The notes under the pieces: generated by a model
What the model was told of the DNA's origin: nothing
Database searches by the model: none
Seen by the model: only the letters and a program-made list of their open reading frames with translations
In this document: positions 8,100-16,600 of the stretch, piece by piece
Layout of the letters: every line of letters starts with the position of its first letter
Position numbering within the stretch: the stretch's first letter is position 1
Source of the DNA: Actinomadura rayongensis
GTDB taxonomy: Bacteria; Actinomycetota; Actinomycetes; Streptosporangiales; Streptosporangiaceae
Assembly: GCF_009831215.1 (NCBI RefSeq)
Contig: NZ_WUTW01000001.1
Coordinates: 1,039,192-1,103,191, forward strand
DNA: 64,000 bases
Reading direction: 5' to 3'
Position numbers and translations under genes: made by a program

Positions 8100-10585
8100 C
8101 CAGGACCACGATCGACTTCGGTATCGATCTCGGCACCACCAACAGCGCCATCGCCAAGATCCAGGGCGTCGGCGCCGAGATCATCAAGAACAACGCCGGC
8201 TCGGACACGACGCCGTCGGCCGTCATGGTCGACCGGCGCGGACGGCTGTCGGTCGGCCGCGCCGCCAAGGAGCGCAGCGAGGTCGACACGGAGAACACCT
8301 GTGTCGAGTTCAAGCTGCGGATGGGGACGACCGGCCAGCCCAAGCTGTTCAGCGCCGCCAACCGGACGATGGAGCCGGAGGAGCTGTCGGCGGAGGTGCT
8401 GAAGTCGCTGCGCCGCGACGTCGCGATGGCCACCGGCGAGGAGATCACCTCGGCCGTGATCACCGTCCCGGCCGCGTTCGAGCTGAGCGCCTGCGACGCC
8501 ACGCGCCGCGCCGCCGAACTCGCCGGGCTCACCTACGCGCCGCTGCTCCAGGAGCCGACCGCCGCCGCGCTCGCCTACGGGTTCCAGTCCGAGGAGGACG
8601 CGTTCTGGCTCGTCTACGACTTCGGCGGCGGAACGTTCGACGCCGCCGTGGTCAACGTGCGCGACGGCGAGTTCACGGTCGTCAACCACCGGGGCGACAA
8701 CTTCCTCGGCGGCAAGCTCATCGACTGGGCGATCGTGGAGAAGCTGCTGATCCCGGCGCTCACCCAGGACCACCGCGTCTCCGACCTGCGGCGCGGCAAC
8801 GAGCGCCGCACCGGCATGATCGCCAAGCTGAAGGGCGCCGCCGAGTCGGCGAAGATCGAGCTGTCGCGCGCCGAGTCCGCGGCGATCGTCCTGGAAGACC
8901 TGCTGGACGACGCGGGCCGCGAGTTCGACTTCGAGTACGACCTGCGCCGCGCGGACGTGGAGCGGTTGATCGAGCCGTTCATCGTCCGGTCGGTGAACCT
9001 GTGCCGCAAGGCGCTCACCGAGAGCCGCCTCGGGCCCGGCGACCTGCAGAAGGTCCTGCTCGTCGGCGGCCCGACGCTCACGCCGTACCTGCGCGAGCGC
9101 CTCGCCGACCCCAAGGAGGGCCTCGGCATCCCGCTCGACCACAGCCAGGACCCGATGACGGTCGTGGCGCGCGGCGCGGCGATCTTCGCGGCGGGCCAGC
9201 GGCTGTCGGAGGCGGCGCTGCCGGTGTCGGCCCCGGTCGCGCCCGGCGCGTACGCGGTCGAGCTGGAGTACAAGCCGATGGGCCCCGACACCGAGCCGTT
9301 CGTCGGCGGGAAGGTGACCGGCGGGCCGGTGGCGGGCTGCACCGTCGAGTTCGTCAGCGACGCGCTCCCGCCGTGGCGCAGCGGCCGGATCCCGCTCACC
9401 GACGACGGCGCGTTCACCACGACGCTGTGGGCCGAGCGGGGCCGCGCGAACACGTTCACGATCGAGTTCTCCGACGCGACCGGCGCGCCGCGCGACATCA
9501 CGCCGAACACGCTGACCTACACCGTCGGCGTCGTCGACACCCAGCCGCCGCTGACCCACTCGATCGGCGTCGGCCTCGCGGGCAACGAGGTCGAGTGGCT
9601 GATCCGGCGCGGCACGCCGCTGCCCGCGCGCCGCCGCGTCCTGCTCCGCACGACGGTCGGGCTCAGCCGGGGCGCGTCCGAGGGCATGATCCGGATCCCG
9701 GTGCTGGAGGGCGAGCACCACCGCGCCGACCGCAACCGGCGCATCGGCCGGCTGGAGGTCGACCCGCAGCAGGTCCGCCGGGACGTCCCCGAGGGCAGCG
9801 AGGTCGACCTGACGCTCGTCATCGACGAGTCGCGGCTCGTCGTCGCGCGCGCCTACGTGCCGATCCTGGACGAGGAGTTCGAGCACGCCATCAACCTGCA
9901 GACCGAGACCGTCCCGACCCACGAGGAGCTGGCGCGCGACGCGGCGGCCGAGAAGCAGCGGCTCGCGGCGGTCCGGCGGCAGGCCGACGAGTACCGCGAC
10001 GAGCGCGCCCGCGAGGTCCTCGCCCGGATCGACGCGGAGAACATCGTCGCCGACATCGACGCGATGGTGGACGCCGCCCGCGTCGACCCCGACGCCGCCA
10101 CGACCTGCGGGAAGCGGCTCCTCGACCTCAAGGCCGCGATCGACGAGGCCGAGGACGAGCTGGAGTGGCCGCGCCTGGTCCAGGAGGTCCGCGAGATCAC
10201 CGAGGCCGTCCGGCAGGTCGTCCGCAACAGCGGCGGGCCGAACCACGCGCGGATGCTCGCGTCGGCCGAGGAGGCCGTCGAGGCGGCGATCACCGCGCAC
10301 GACGCCGACCTGCTGCGCCAGCGCGCCGAGGAGATGCGGCAGCTCGCGCTGCGCGTCATGGACGAGACCGGCGAGCTGGCGCTGCTGGCGTTCGACGAGC
10401 TGCAGTCCCTCACCGGCGAGATGAACGACCCGCACGAGGCGCGGCAGCTCGTCGAGACCGGACGGCGCGCCGCCGCCAACCGCGACATCGCGACGCTGCG
10501 GCACGTCAACGCGATGCTCAGCCGGCAGCTCCCGACGCCGCCGCCCGCGCCGGACCCGTTCAGCACCGTGCGGCGGGGCCGATGA
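8096..10585 (+). CDS. Divergent Hsp70 (DnaK-like) chaperone with inserted domain between NBD and SBD
   Basis: An 829-residue Hsp70. The ATPase domain (about 5-370) has phosphate-1 FGIDLGTTNSAIAKI, phosphate-2 VYDFGGGTFDAAVV and adenosine motif VLLVGGPTLTPYLRERL. Instead of the short hydrophobic interdomain linker there are ~105 residues (about 377-482) resembling a beta sandwich (VELEYKPMGPDTEPFVGGKV to NTLTYTVGV). The substrate-binding half resumes at SIGVGLAGNEVEWLIRRGTP, which matches the start of a DnaK SBD. About 605-829 are helical, probably the lid. Canonical DnaK is ~610-640 residues. Its start overlaps the GrpE-like stop and its stop overlaps the next ATG, so the operon is translationally coupled. 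Client and role are unknown. Confidence 0.88.
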   Translation: MTRTTIDFGIDLGTTNSAIAKIQGVGAEIIKNNAGSDTTPSAVMVDRRGRLSVGRAAKERSEVDTENTCVEFKLRMGTTGQPKLFSAANRTMEPEELSAEVLKSLRRDVAMATGEEITSAVITVPAAFELSACDATRRAAELAGLTYAPLLQEPTAAALAYGFQSEEDAFWLVYDFGGGTFDAAVVNVRDGEFTVVNHRGDNFLGGKLIDWAIVEKLLIPALTQDHRVSDLRRGNERRTGMIAKLKGAAESAKIELSRAESAAIVLEDLLDDAGREFDFEYDLRRADVERLIEPFIVRSVNLCRKALTESRLGPGDLQKVLLVGGPTLTPYLRERLADPKEGLGIPLDHSQDPMTVVARGAAIFAAGQRLSEAALPVSAPVAPGAYAVELEYKPMGPDTEPFVGGKVTGGPVAGCTVEFVSDALPPWRSGRIPLTDDGAFTTTLWAERGRANTFTIEFSDATGAPRDITPNTLTYTVGVVDTQPPLTHSIGVGLAGNEVEWLIRRGTPLPARRRVLLRTTVGLSRGASEGMIRIPVLEGEHHRADRNRRIGRLEVDPQQVRRDVPEGSEVDLTLVIDESRLVVARAYVPILDEEFEHAINLQTETVPTHEELARDAAAEKQRLAAVRRQADEYRDERAREVLARIDAENIVADIDAMVDAARVDPDAATTCGKRLLDLKAAIDEAEDELEWPRLVQEVREITEAVRQVVRNSGGPNHARMLASAEEAVEAAITAHDADLLRQRAEEMRQLALRVMDETGELALLAFDELQSLTGEMNDPHEARQLVETGRRAAANRDIATLRHVNAMLSRQLPTPPPAPDPFSTVRRGR

Positions 10586-11442
10586 ACGAGCTGCACGCCA
10601 CCGCCCGGCTCGCCGCCCGGGAGGTCGCGCTCGCGCAGGCGACGCGCCTCGCGCGGGCCGGGCGGCTCGCCGAGGCGCGCGACCTGCTGGAGCAGGCGTT
10701 CCCCGACGGCGAGCGGACGGCGCCGGTGCTGGACCTGCTCGCCCGCGTCCGCGCCCAGCAGGGCGACCTGGACGCCGCCGACCGGCACTGGGCCGAGGCC
10801 GAACGCCTCGCCCCCGGCGACCCGGACGTCATCGCGGCCCGCGCGCGCGTCGCGGCGCTGCGCGGGCGGCGCGTCACCCGGTTCGGGTGGCCGGCGGCGG
10901 CCGGGATCGCGCTCGTGCTGGCGCTCGTCGCGGGCGGCGGGGCGTTCGCCGTCACCCGCGCGTCCGACTCCGACCCGGTCGCGGTGGCGCCCGCCGCGCC
11001 GCCGCCCCCGCCGTCGCTCGCGTCCGGGTCGCCGCTGGACGCCCTGGACCTGCGCGTCCCGGGCGTCCGCGTCGTGCGGCAGGCCGGGGAGCTGTCGGTG
11101 ACGTTCCGGCGCGGACTGTTCGACAAGGGCGCGACGCTGTCGCCGCGCGGCCGGGCCGTCCTCGCCGCGCTCGGCCGGCGGCTGCGTCCGGAGGCCGACC
11201 GGCTGCGCGTCTCGATCATCGGGCACACCGACGGCGCGGGCGGCGACTACACCGCCAACGCCGAACTCGGGTCCGTCCGGGCCGCAGTCGTCCGGGAGGC
11301 GCTGCGGGCGTCCGCGGGCATCCCGACCAGTCGGTTCGCCGTCTCGTCGCTCGGCGGCGAACTGCGGCCCTTCAAGGGCGCGGCCGGCGACGCCCGCAAC
11401 CGGACGGTCACCCTGCGGATCTCCGCGACGGGAGGATCGTGA
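10582..11442 (+). CDS. TPR - transmembrane - OmpA C-terminal domain protein
   Basis: A 286-residue protein. Residues ~5-95 are TPR-like helices (RLARAGRLAEARDLLEQAF, then GDLDAADRHWAEAERLAPGD). One membrane span follows at about 103-123 (AAAGIALVLALVAGGGAFAV), then a Pro-rich stretch. An OmpA-like peptidoglycan-binding domain occupies ~165-284: VTFRRGLFDKGATLSPRG, SIIGHTDGAGGDYTANAELG and RNRTVTLRI. The layout suggests a cytoplasmic TPR that could dock onto the Hsp70 or its clients, and an outer domain anchored to the cell wall. It overlaps both neighbouring genes by four bases (ATGA and GTGA). Confidence 0.8.
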   Translation: MNELHATARLAAREVALAQATRLARAGRLAEARDLLEQAFPDGERTAPVLDLLARVRAQQGDLDAADRHWAEAERLAPGDPDVIAARARVAALRGRRVTRFGWPAAAGIALVLALVAGGGAFAVTRASDSDPVAVAPAAPPPPPSLASGSPLDALDLRVPGVRVVRQAGELSVTFRRGLFDKGATLSPRGRAVLAALGRRLRPEADRLRVSIIGHTDGAGGDYTANAELGSVRAAVVREALRASAGIPTSRFAVSSLGGELRPFKGAAGDARNRTVTLRISATGGS

Positions 11443-12983
11443 GCACCGACACCGACGCCGGGATGTTCTTCGCCGAGGCGGGACCCGATCTCTACGCACA
11501 GAACGCGTTCCGCGTCACCGGCCTCGCGGTGACCGCGACGGCCCGCGACATCCGCAAGCATTCGGAGCAGCAGCGCGTCCAGGCCCGGCTCGGCACCGCG
11601 TCGGGCTCGGGCTCACCCCTGCTGCCGCTGCCCGAGCCGCCCGACCAGAACGCCGTCGAGGAGGCCCTGCAACGGCTCCGCGACCCCGTCCGGCGGCTGG
11701 AGGACGAGTTCTTCTGGTTCTGGCCGATGGACCGCAGCGGCCGGGACGACGCCCTCGACGCGCTCCGGCGCGGCGACTTCGCCGCCGCCGAGGCGGCGTG
11801 GCGCGCGGCCGACGGGGGCCGGGCGGCGGCCGTCGCCGTCCACAACCTCGCCGTCCTCGCCCACGCCCGCGCCCTGGACGCGCGGCGCGGCGGCCCGTTC
11901 GACGACGAGCAGGGACGGCTCTGGACGGCCGCCTACGCGTCCTGGCGGCAACTCCTGACCGAGGCCACGTTCTGGCCCCTGCTGGACGCCCGGATCGCCG
12001 ACCTCAACGACCCGCGCCTGGCCAACGTCACGTCCGCCGACCTGCGCCGCGACCTGCCCGGCGCGCTGCTGTCCATCAGCGCCCGGCTCGCCGCCGAGAG
12101 CGCCCGCGACGGGCAGCGCCGCACCGCCGCCGCCCACATCGGCATCGCGCGGCGCAGCGGGTTCGACGGCGCGGTGCTGGACGACGCCGTCCGCGCCGCC
12201 GTCGCGCCCGACACCGCGCTCGTCCGCAGCCTCGCCGACAACGCGCTGCGCGCCGCGCAGGCCGACGTGTCCCGGGGCGCGGAGGAGGCGCGGCGGCTCC
12301 TGGACCAGGCCGAGCCCGTCCTGCACGGCCTGGTGGAGCTGCTGCCCGCCGACCACCCGCTGCTGCAGGGCGCCCGCGACGACGTCGCCGGGAGCGCGAT
12401 GCGGTGCGTCGTCATGCACGTCAACGACACCAAGGACTACGGGACGGCCGTCGCGCTCCTCGAACGCGCGCGGGCCGGCGCCGCCACCGACGCGACGCGG
12501 ACGCGCATCGAGGAGAACCTGACCACCGTCCGCAACAACCTGACGTACTCGCGCTGCTGGTTCTGCAAGGAGCGCCCCTACGACGAGCCCAGCACGTTCA
12601 AGCAGGGGATGCACTCGAACGTCCAGCGGCAGTACGTGGCGGGCGGCACCCGCACGACCTGGCAGAAGAAGACGCTGGAGATCCCGCGCTGCGCCGCGTG
12701 CAAAGCCCGGCACGACAACAACAAGCGCACGTCGCTCGGCTTCGGCTGCGGCGGCGCGGTCGTGCTCCTCGGACTGGCCGTCGCGTTCTTCGCGTCCGGC
12801 ATCCCGCTCGGCGGCGTGATCATGATCGGGGTCGCGATCGCGGCCGGGTTCCTCGGGACGCACTTCTCCGGCAAGTACGGGATCCCGAACGAGGAGCACC
12901 GGACGATCGAGGAGTTCGAGCCCGTCCGCGAGCACATCAGGGCGGGCTGGAAGTACGGCGAGAAGCCGCCCGGAGTGAGCTGA
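11439..12983 (+). CDS. Membrane protein with degenerate J-like N-terminus, helical repeats and a zinc ribbon
   Basis: A 514-residue protein beginning at a GTG that overlaps the previous stop. Residues ~21-50 (YAQNAFRVTGLAVTATARDI...) resemble J-domain helices I-II, and ~71-95 (ALQRLRDPVRRLEDEFFWF) resemble helix III. The connecting segment is Ser/Gly/Pro-rich and has no HPD, so it should not stimulate Hsp70 ATPase in the usual way. The middle is Ala/Arg-rich helical, TPR-like. CWFC (near 372) and CAAC (near 418) form a likely four-cysteine zinc ribbon, followed by two membrane spans (about 430-475) and a short charged tail. Its place behind GrpE-like and Hsp70 genes supports a J-partner role; this is inference. 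Confidence 0.7.
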   Translation: MSTDTDAGMFFAEAGPDLYAQNAFRVTGLAVTATARDIRKHSEQQRVQARLGTASGSGSPLLPLPEPPDQNAVEEALQRLRDPVRRLEDEFFWFWPMDRSGRDDALDALRRGDFAAAEAAWRAADGGRAAAVAVHNLAVLAHARALDARRGGPFDDEQGRLWTAAYASWRQLLTEATFWPLLDARIADLNDPRLANVTSADLRRDLPGALLSISARLAAESARDGQRRTAAAHIGIARRSGFDGAVLDDAVRAAVAPDTALVRSLADNALRAAQADVSRGAEEARRLLDQAEPVLHGLVELLPADHPLLQGARDDVAGSAMRCVVMHVNDTKDYGTAVALLERARAGAATDATRTRIEENLTTVRNNLTYSRCWFCKERPYDEPSTFKQGMHSNVQRQYVAGGTRTTWQKKTLEIPRCAACKARHDNNKRTSLGFGCGGAVVLLGLAVAFFASGIPLGGVIMIGVAIAAGFLGTHFSGKYGIPNEEHRTIEEFEPVREHIRAGWKYGEKPPGVS

Positions 12984-12984
12984 G

Positions 12985-13662
12985 TCAGCCGTCCCCGGCG
13001 AGCGCGTCGTAGGCGGGGGCGAGGACGTCCGCGAGGTCGCGGCGCCGCACCTTCACCGGGGGCGGCGCCGCGACCCGCAGGACCAGGCCGGGCGGGGCCG
13101 GGGGCGCGGGCGGCGGGTCGCGCAGCGCGGCGAGGCCGAGGTCGGCCGTCCAGAAGGTTTCGGCGTCGAGGGGTTCGGCGTCGTCGTCCTTCTCGGGTTC
13201 GGCGGGTCTCCGGCGGAGGGCGGTCAGCAGGTCGTTCCGGGCGCGCCCGTTCCACTCCAGGATGAGGAACGGGTCTTCGTCGAACGCGTCCGCCAGCGCG
13301 CGCAGGGCCGCCGCCGCGTGCGCGCACGGGCCGTCGCCCCAGTCGTCGCAGTCGCACATGACGTGCAGGGCGCCCGCGTGCATCGGGAACAGCGGACGGC
13401 CCGTCTCGGCGAACACCACCTCGATCTCCGGCGGGACGTCCCCCTCCAGCAGCCGCGCCCGCACCACCGGATGCGCGGCCAGCGCCGCGTCCACCGCCGC
13501 CCAGCCCGCCGGATCGACCGTCTCGACGCCGAGCGCGACGTCGTGGCCGTCGACGCGCGCGGTCACCTCGCCGGGCGCTACGCGCAGGTTCCGCACGTCG
13601 CCTTCGCCGTCGGCGTCCACGAGGCTCAGGAACCTGCGCGACCACCAGCGGTCGGGCGCCAT
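12985..13662 (-). CDS. SWIM zinc finger protein
   Basis: A 225-residue protein. Residues ~95-120 carry the SWIM zinc-binding pattern CxC...CxH in HVMCDCDDWGDGPCAHAAAA. The N-terminus (DRWWSRRFLSLVDADGEGDVR, then GEVTARVDGHD) is typical of SWIM proteins encoded beside bacterial SNF2 ATPases. The ATG overlaps the SNF2 stop (TGATG), so the two are translated as a unit. The finger probably binds DNA or protein for the SNF2 partner. Only 1 base separates its stop from the convergent J-like gene. Confidence 0.85.
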   Translation of the reverse strand: MAPDRWWSRRFLSLVDADGEGDVRNLRVAPGEVTARVDGHDVALGVETVDPAGWAAVDAALAAHPVVRARLLEGDVPPEIEVVFAETGRPLFPMHAGALHVMCDCDDWGDGPCAHAAAALRALADAFDEDPFLILEWNGRARNDLLTALRRRPAEPEKDDDAEPLDAETFWTADLGLAALRDPPPAPPAPPGLVLRVAAPPPVKVRRRDLADVLAPAYDALAGDG

Positions 13663-16600
13663 CAGCCGCTCACCGCGTCCGGGGACAGGCGCAGGACGTC
13701 CCGCAGCTCCGCGACGGACAGGTCGGCGAGCCAGTCCTCCCCGGTGCCGACGATCGCCTCCGCCAGCGACTTCTTGCGCTCGATCATCTCGTCCACGCGC
13801 TCCTCCAGCGTCCCCGCGCACACGAACTTGCGGACCTGCACGTCCCGCGTCTGCCCGATGCGGAACGCGCGGTCGGTCGCCTGGTCCTCCACGGCCGGGT
13901 TCCACCAGCGGTCCACATGGACGACGTGGTTCGCGGCCGTCAGCGTCAGGCCCGTCCCGGCGGCCTTCAGCGACAGCAGGAAGATCGCGGGCTCGGGATC
14001 CTCCTGGAAGTGCCGGACGAGGTCGTCGCGCGCCTGCCGGGACGTCCCGCCGTGCAGCCACAGCACCGGCCGCTCCAGCCGCGCCGCGAGATACGGCCGC
14101 AGCATCGACCCGAACTCGGCGTACTGGGTGAACACCAGCGCCTTCTCGCCCTGCGCCAGCACCTCCGCGCAGATCTCCTCCAGCCGCTCCAGCTTCCCGG
14201 ACCGTCCCGGCAGCCGCGACCCGTCTTTAAGGAGTTGCGCCGGATGGTTGCAGACCTGCTTGAGCTTCGCCATCGTCGCGAGGACGAGCCCCCGCCGCTG
14301 CTTCGCGTCGGCCTCCGAGATCTGGAGCAGCATGTCCTCCAGCGTCGCCTGGTACAGCGACGCCTGCTCGGCCGTCAGGTTGCAGTAGACCTTCATCTCC
14401 TGCTTCTCCGGCAGATCCGAGATGATCGCCGGATCGGTCTTCAACCGCCGCAGCACGAACGGCTGCGTGATCCTTCTCAGCGCGCGGGCGGCCTGCTCGT
14501 CGCCGTCCTTCTCGATCGGCACCGCGAACCGCTCCCGGAACGCCGCGCGCGGCCCGAGCAGCCCCGGATTGGCGAACTCCATGATCGACCACAGCTCGGT
14601 CAGATGGTTCTCGACGGGCGTCCCGGTCAACGCGATCCGCGTCCGCGCCGGAATGCCCCGCACCGCCCGAGCCTGCCGCGTCCCACTGTTCTTGAGCGCT
14701 TGCGCCTCATCGCACACGACCCGCCGCCACGCGACCCCCGCCAACACCTCCGCATCCCGCGCCGCCGTCCCATACGTGGTCAGCACCAAATCGACATCCC
14801 GCACCGCCTCCGCCAGCCCGTCCCCGCGCCGCCGCCCACCCCCGTGATGCACGTACACCCGCAACTTCGGCGTGAACCGCGCCGCCTCCCGCTGCCAGTT
14901 CCCCACCAACGACATCGGGCCGATCAGGAGCGTCGGCCCCGGCTTCTCGCCGTCCGCCCGCTCGGACGCCAGGAGCGCGAGCGTCTGGGCGGTGTTGTGG
15001 CAGAGCATTCCGCCGGCCACGTAGTTGTGGTGCTCGGCGACCTCGAAGTCGTAGACGTAGCCCTCGTAGTCGATCTCCTCGACGGAGACGACCGTCGCGT
15101 AGAACACCTCGCGCTCGGCCCGCGCGTCGAGCCGGTCGCGGATCGCGCGCAATGCGTCGCGATCGAGCCGTTCGTAGGCGGCGAGCGTGCGCTCCGTCCA
15201 CTTGCTCCGCTTCAGCGCCGCGTACTCCACCGCCGCCGCGCCGGACAGGATGCGGTCCATGCCCTGGACGGCCTGCCGCGCGACGTTCCGGCCGAGTTCC
15301 TGCGTTCCGTTGAAATAGACGCACGGCACGCCGAAGTGCAGCATGGGCAGACCCGTGACGTCGCGCGCCTCTTTGAGGAGGTCGCTGCCGGGGACGCCCT
15401 CGACGTTCGTGTTGTGCGGGCGGTCGCAAACGGCTTCGAGCTTGGCCTGCTTGACCGGATCTTCGATGCCGATGTGGTCACGGAAGGCGCGGAGCCCCGG
15501 CCCGCCGATGATGCCGACCTGGTAGGGGCGTTTGATGCGGGTGCCGTTCGTGGCGTGCTTCCACTTGGTTGTGAAGCGAAGCCACACTCCAAACCGCCGC
15601 AACATCACGGATAGCTGGTGCATAAGGAACGGTGACGCGGAGGAAATCTCGACGACCCGCATTCTTTCGTTGACCGAACATTCTGCGGCGAAAAAATTTC
15701 GGAGAAAAAGTCGCAAGGTCGGCGCGTCGGCGGAGACGACGGATTCTGGAATCTTCTTGTGTGGTGAGTTGTGTCCCCAGCGGTAGTCGAGATCGTGTTC
15801 CAGGAAGTGGCGATAATCTCTACTGCAGAAAATCAGCCGAGCTGCTGTCTTGCCTGGGATCTGTATCAAGTCGCAGCGGCCGATTTCGAGGCCGAACCGC
15901 GCGCCGACCGCCATCAGTCTTTCGCGCAAGTCGAACAGCACGGCCGTGTTGTTCTGGGTGATGGATGCCGTGTTGTGCGAAGTCTCATGTCCTTCGGAAA
16001 TTTGCCAGGCGAGCAGGACGGTCAGGTCGGGATCGACGGGATGGCCCGCATGGTCGAGCCGTGCCGGCACGCAAACTTTCATTCCTGGCTTCAGGTCCCG
16101 GGTCCATTCGTCGATGCCAAGAAGGCGGTGCCGTCGTGTGATGGTGATTTCACTGCCATCGTCAAGACTCACGCGGCGGACTCGCTCGCTGACGTGTTGC
16201 CGGTAAAGACGTGCAACTTGAGTCGTCGCCATACGGCCGGACTTGTCCAGGGAGTTGATGGTCACCGGGCGGGTCGGCGTGGCCCATTCCCCTTGGCCGT
16301 CCCATTCGGGTGTCCCGGCGAAACGGCCCCATGCGTCGCATGCGCGGATGGGTGTGCCATTAATGAGTACAAGATCATTTTTAATAATGCATTTACCAAG
16401 TCCCATCATATCTGCGAGAATCCCGCCAAGTCCGATATCGTCCAGGAATTTCAACCAGGCCAGGCCGCGCTCTTGGAATGGCCGGAGCGTTCCGTTGAAT
16501 CCGGACGGGGTGGGCTGGGGGGTCAGGCGGTGGTCGGCCTCGCCGGAGAGGAGGTCGCCGAAGGGGCCGTCGGCGTCGACGGTGTGGAGGGGGAGGGACG

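Noticed and set aside
7461..12983. Housekeeping dnaK-grpE-dnaJ locus
   Set aside because: The Hsp70 has a large insert and no normal linker, the GrpE-like protein lacks the coiled coil, and no HPD-bearing DnaJ is present.
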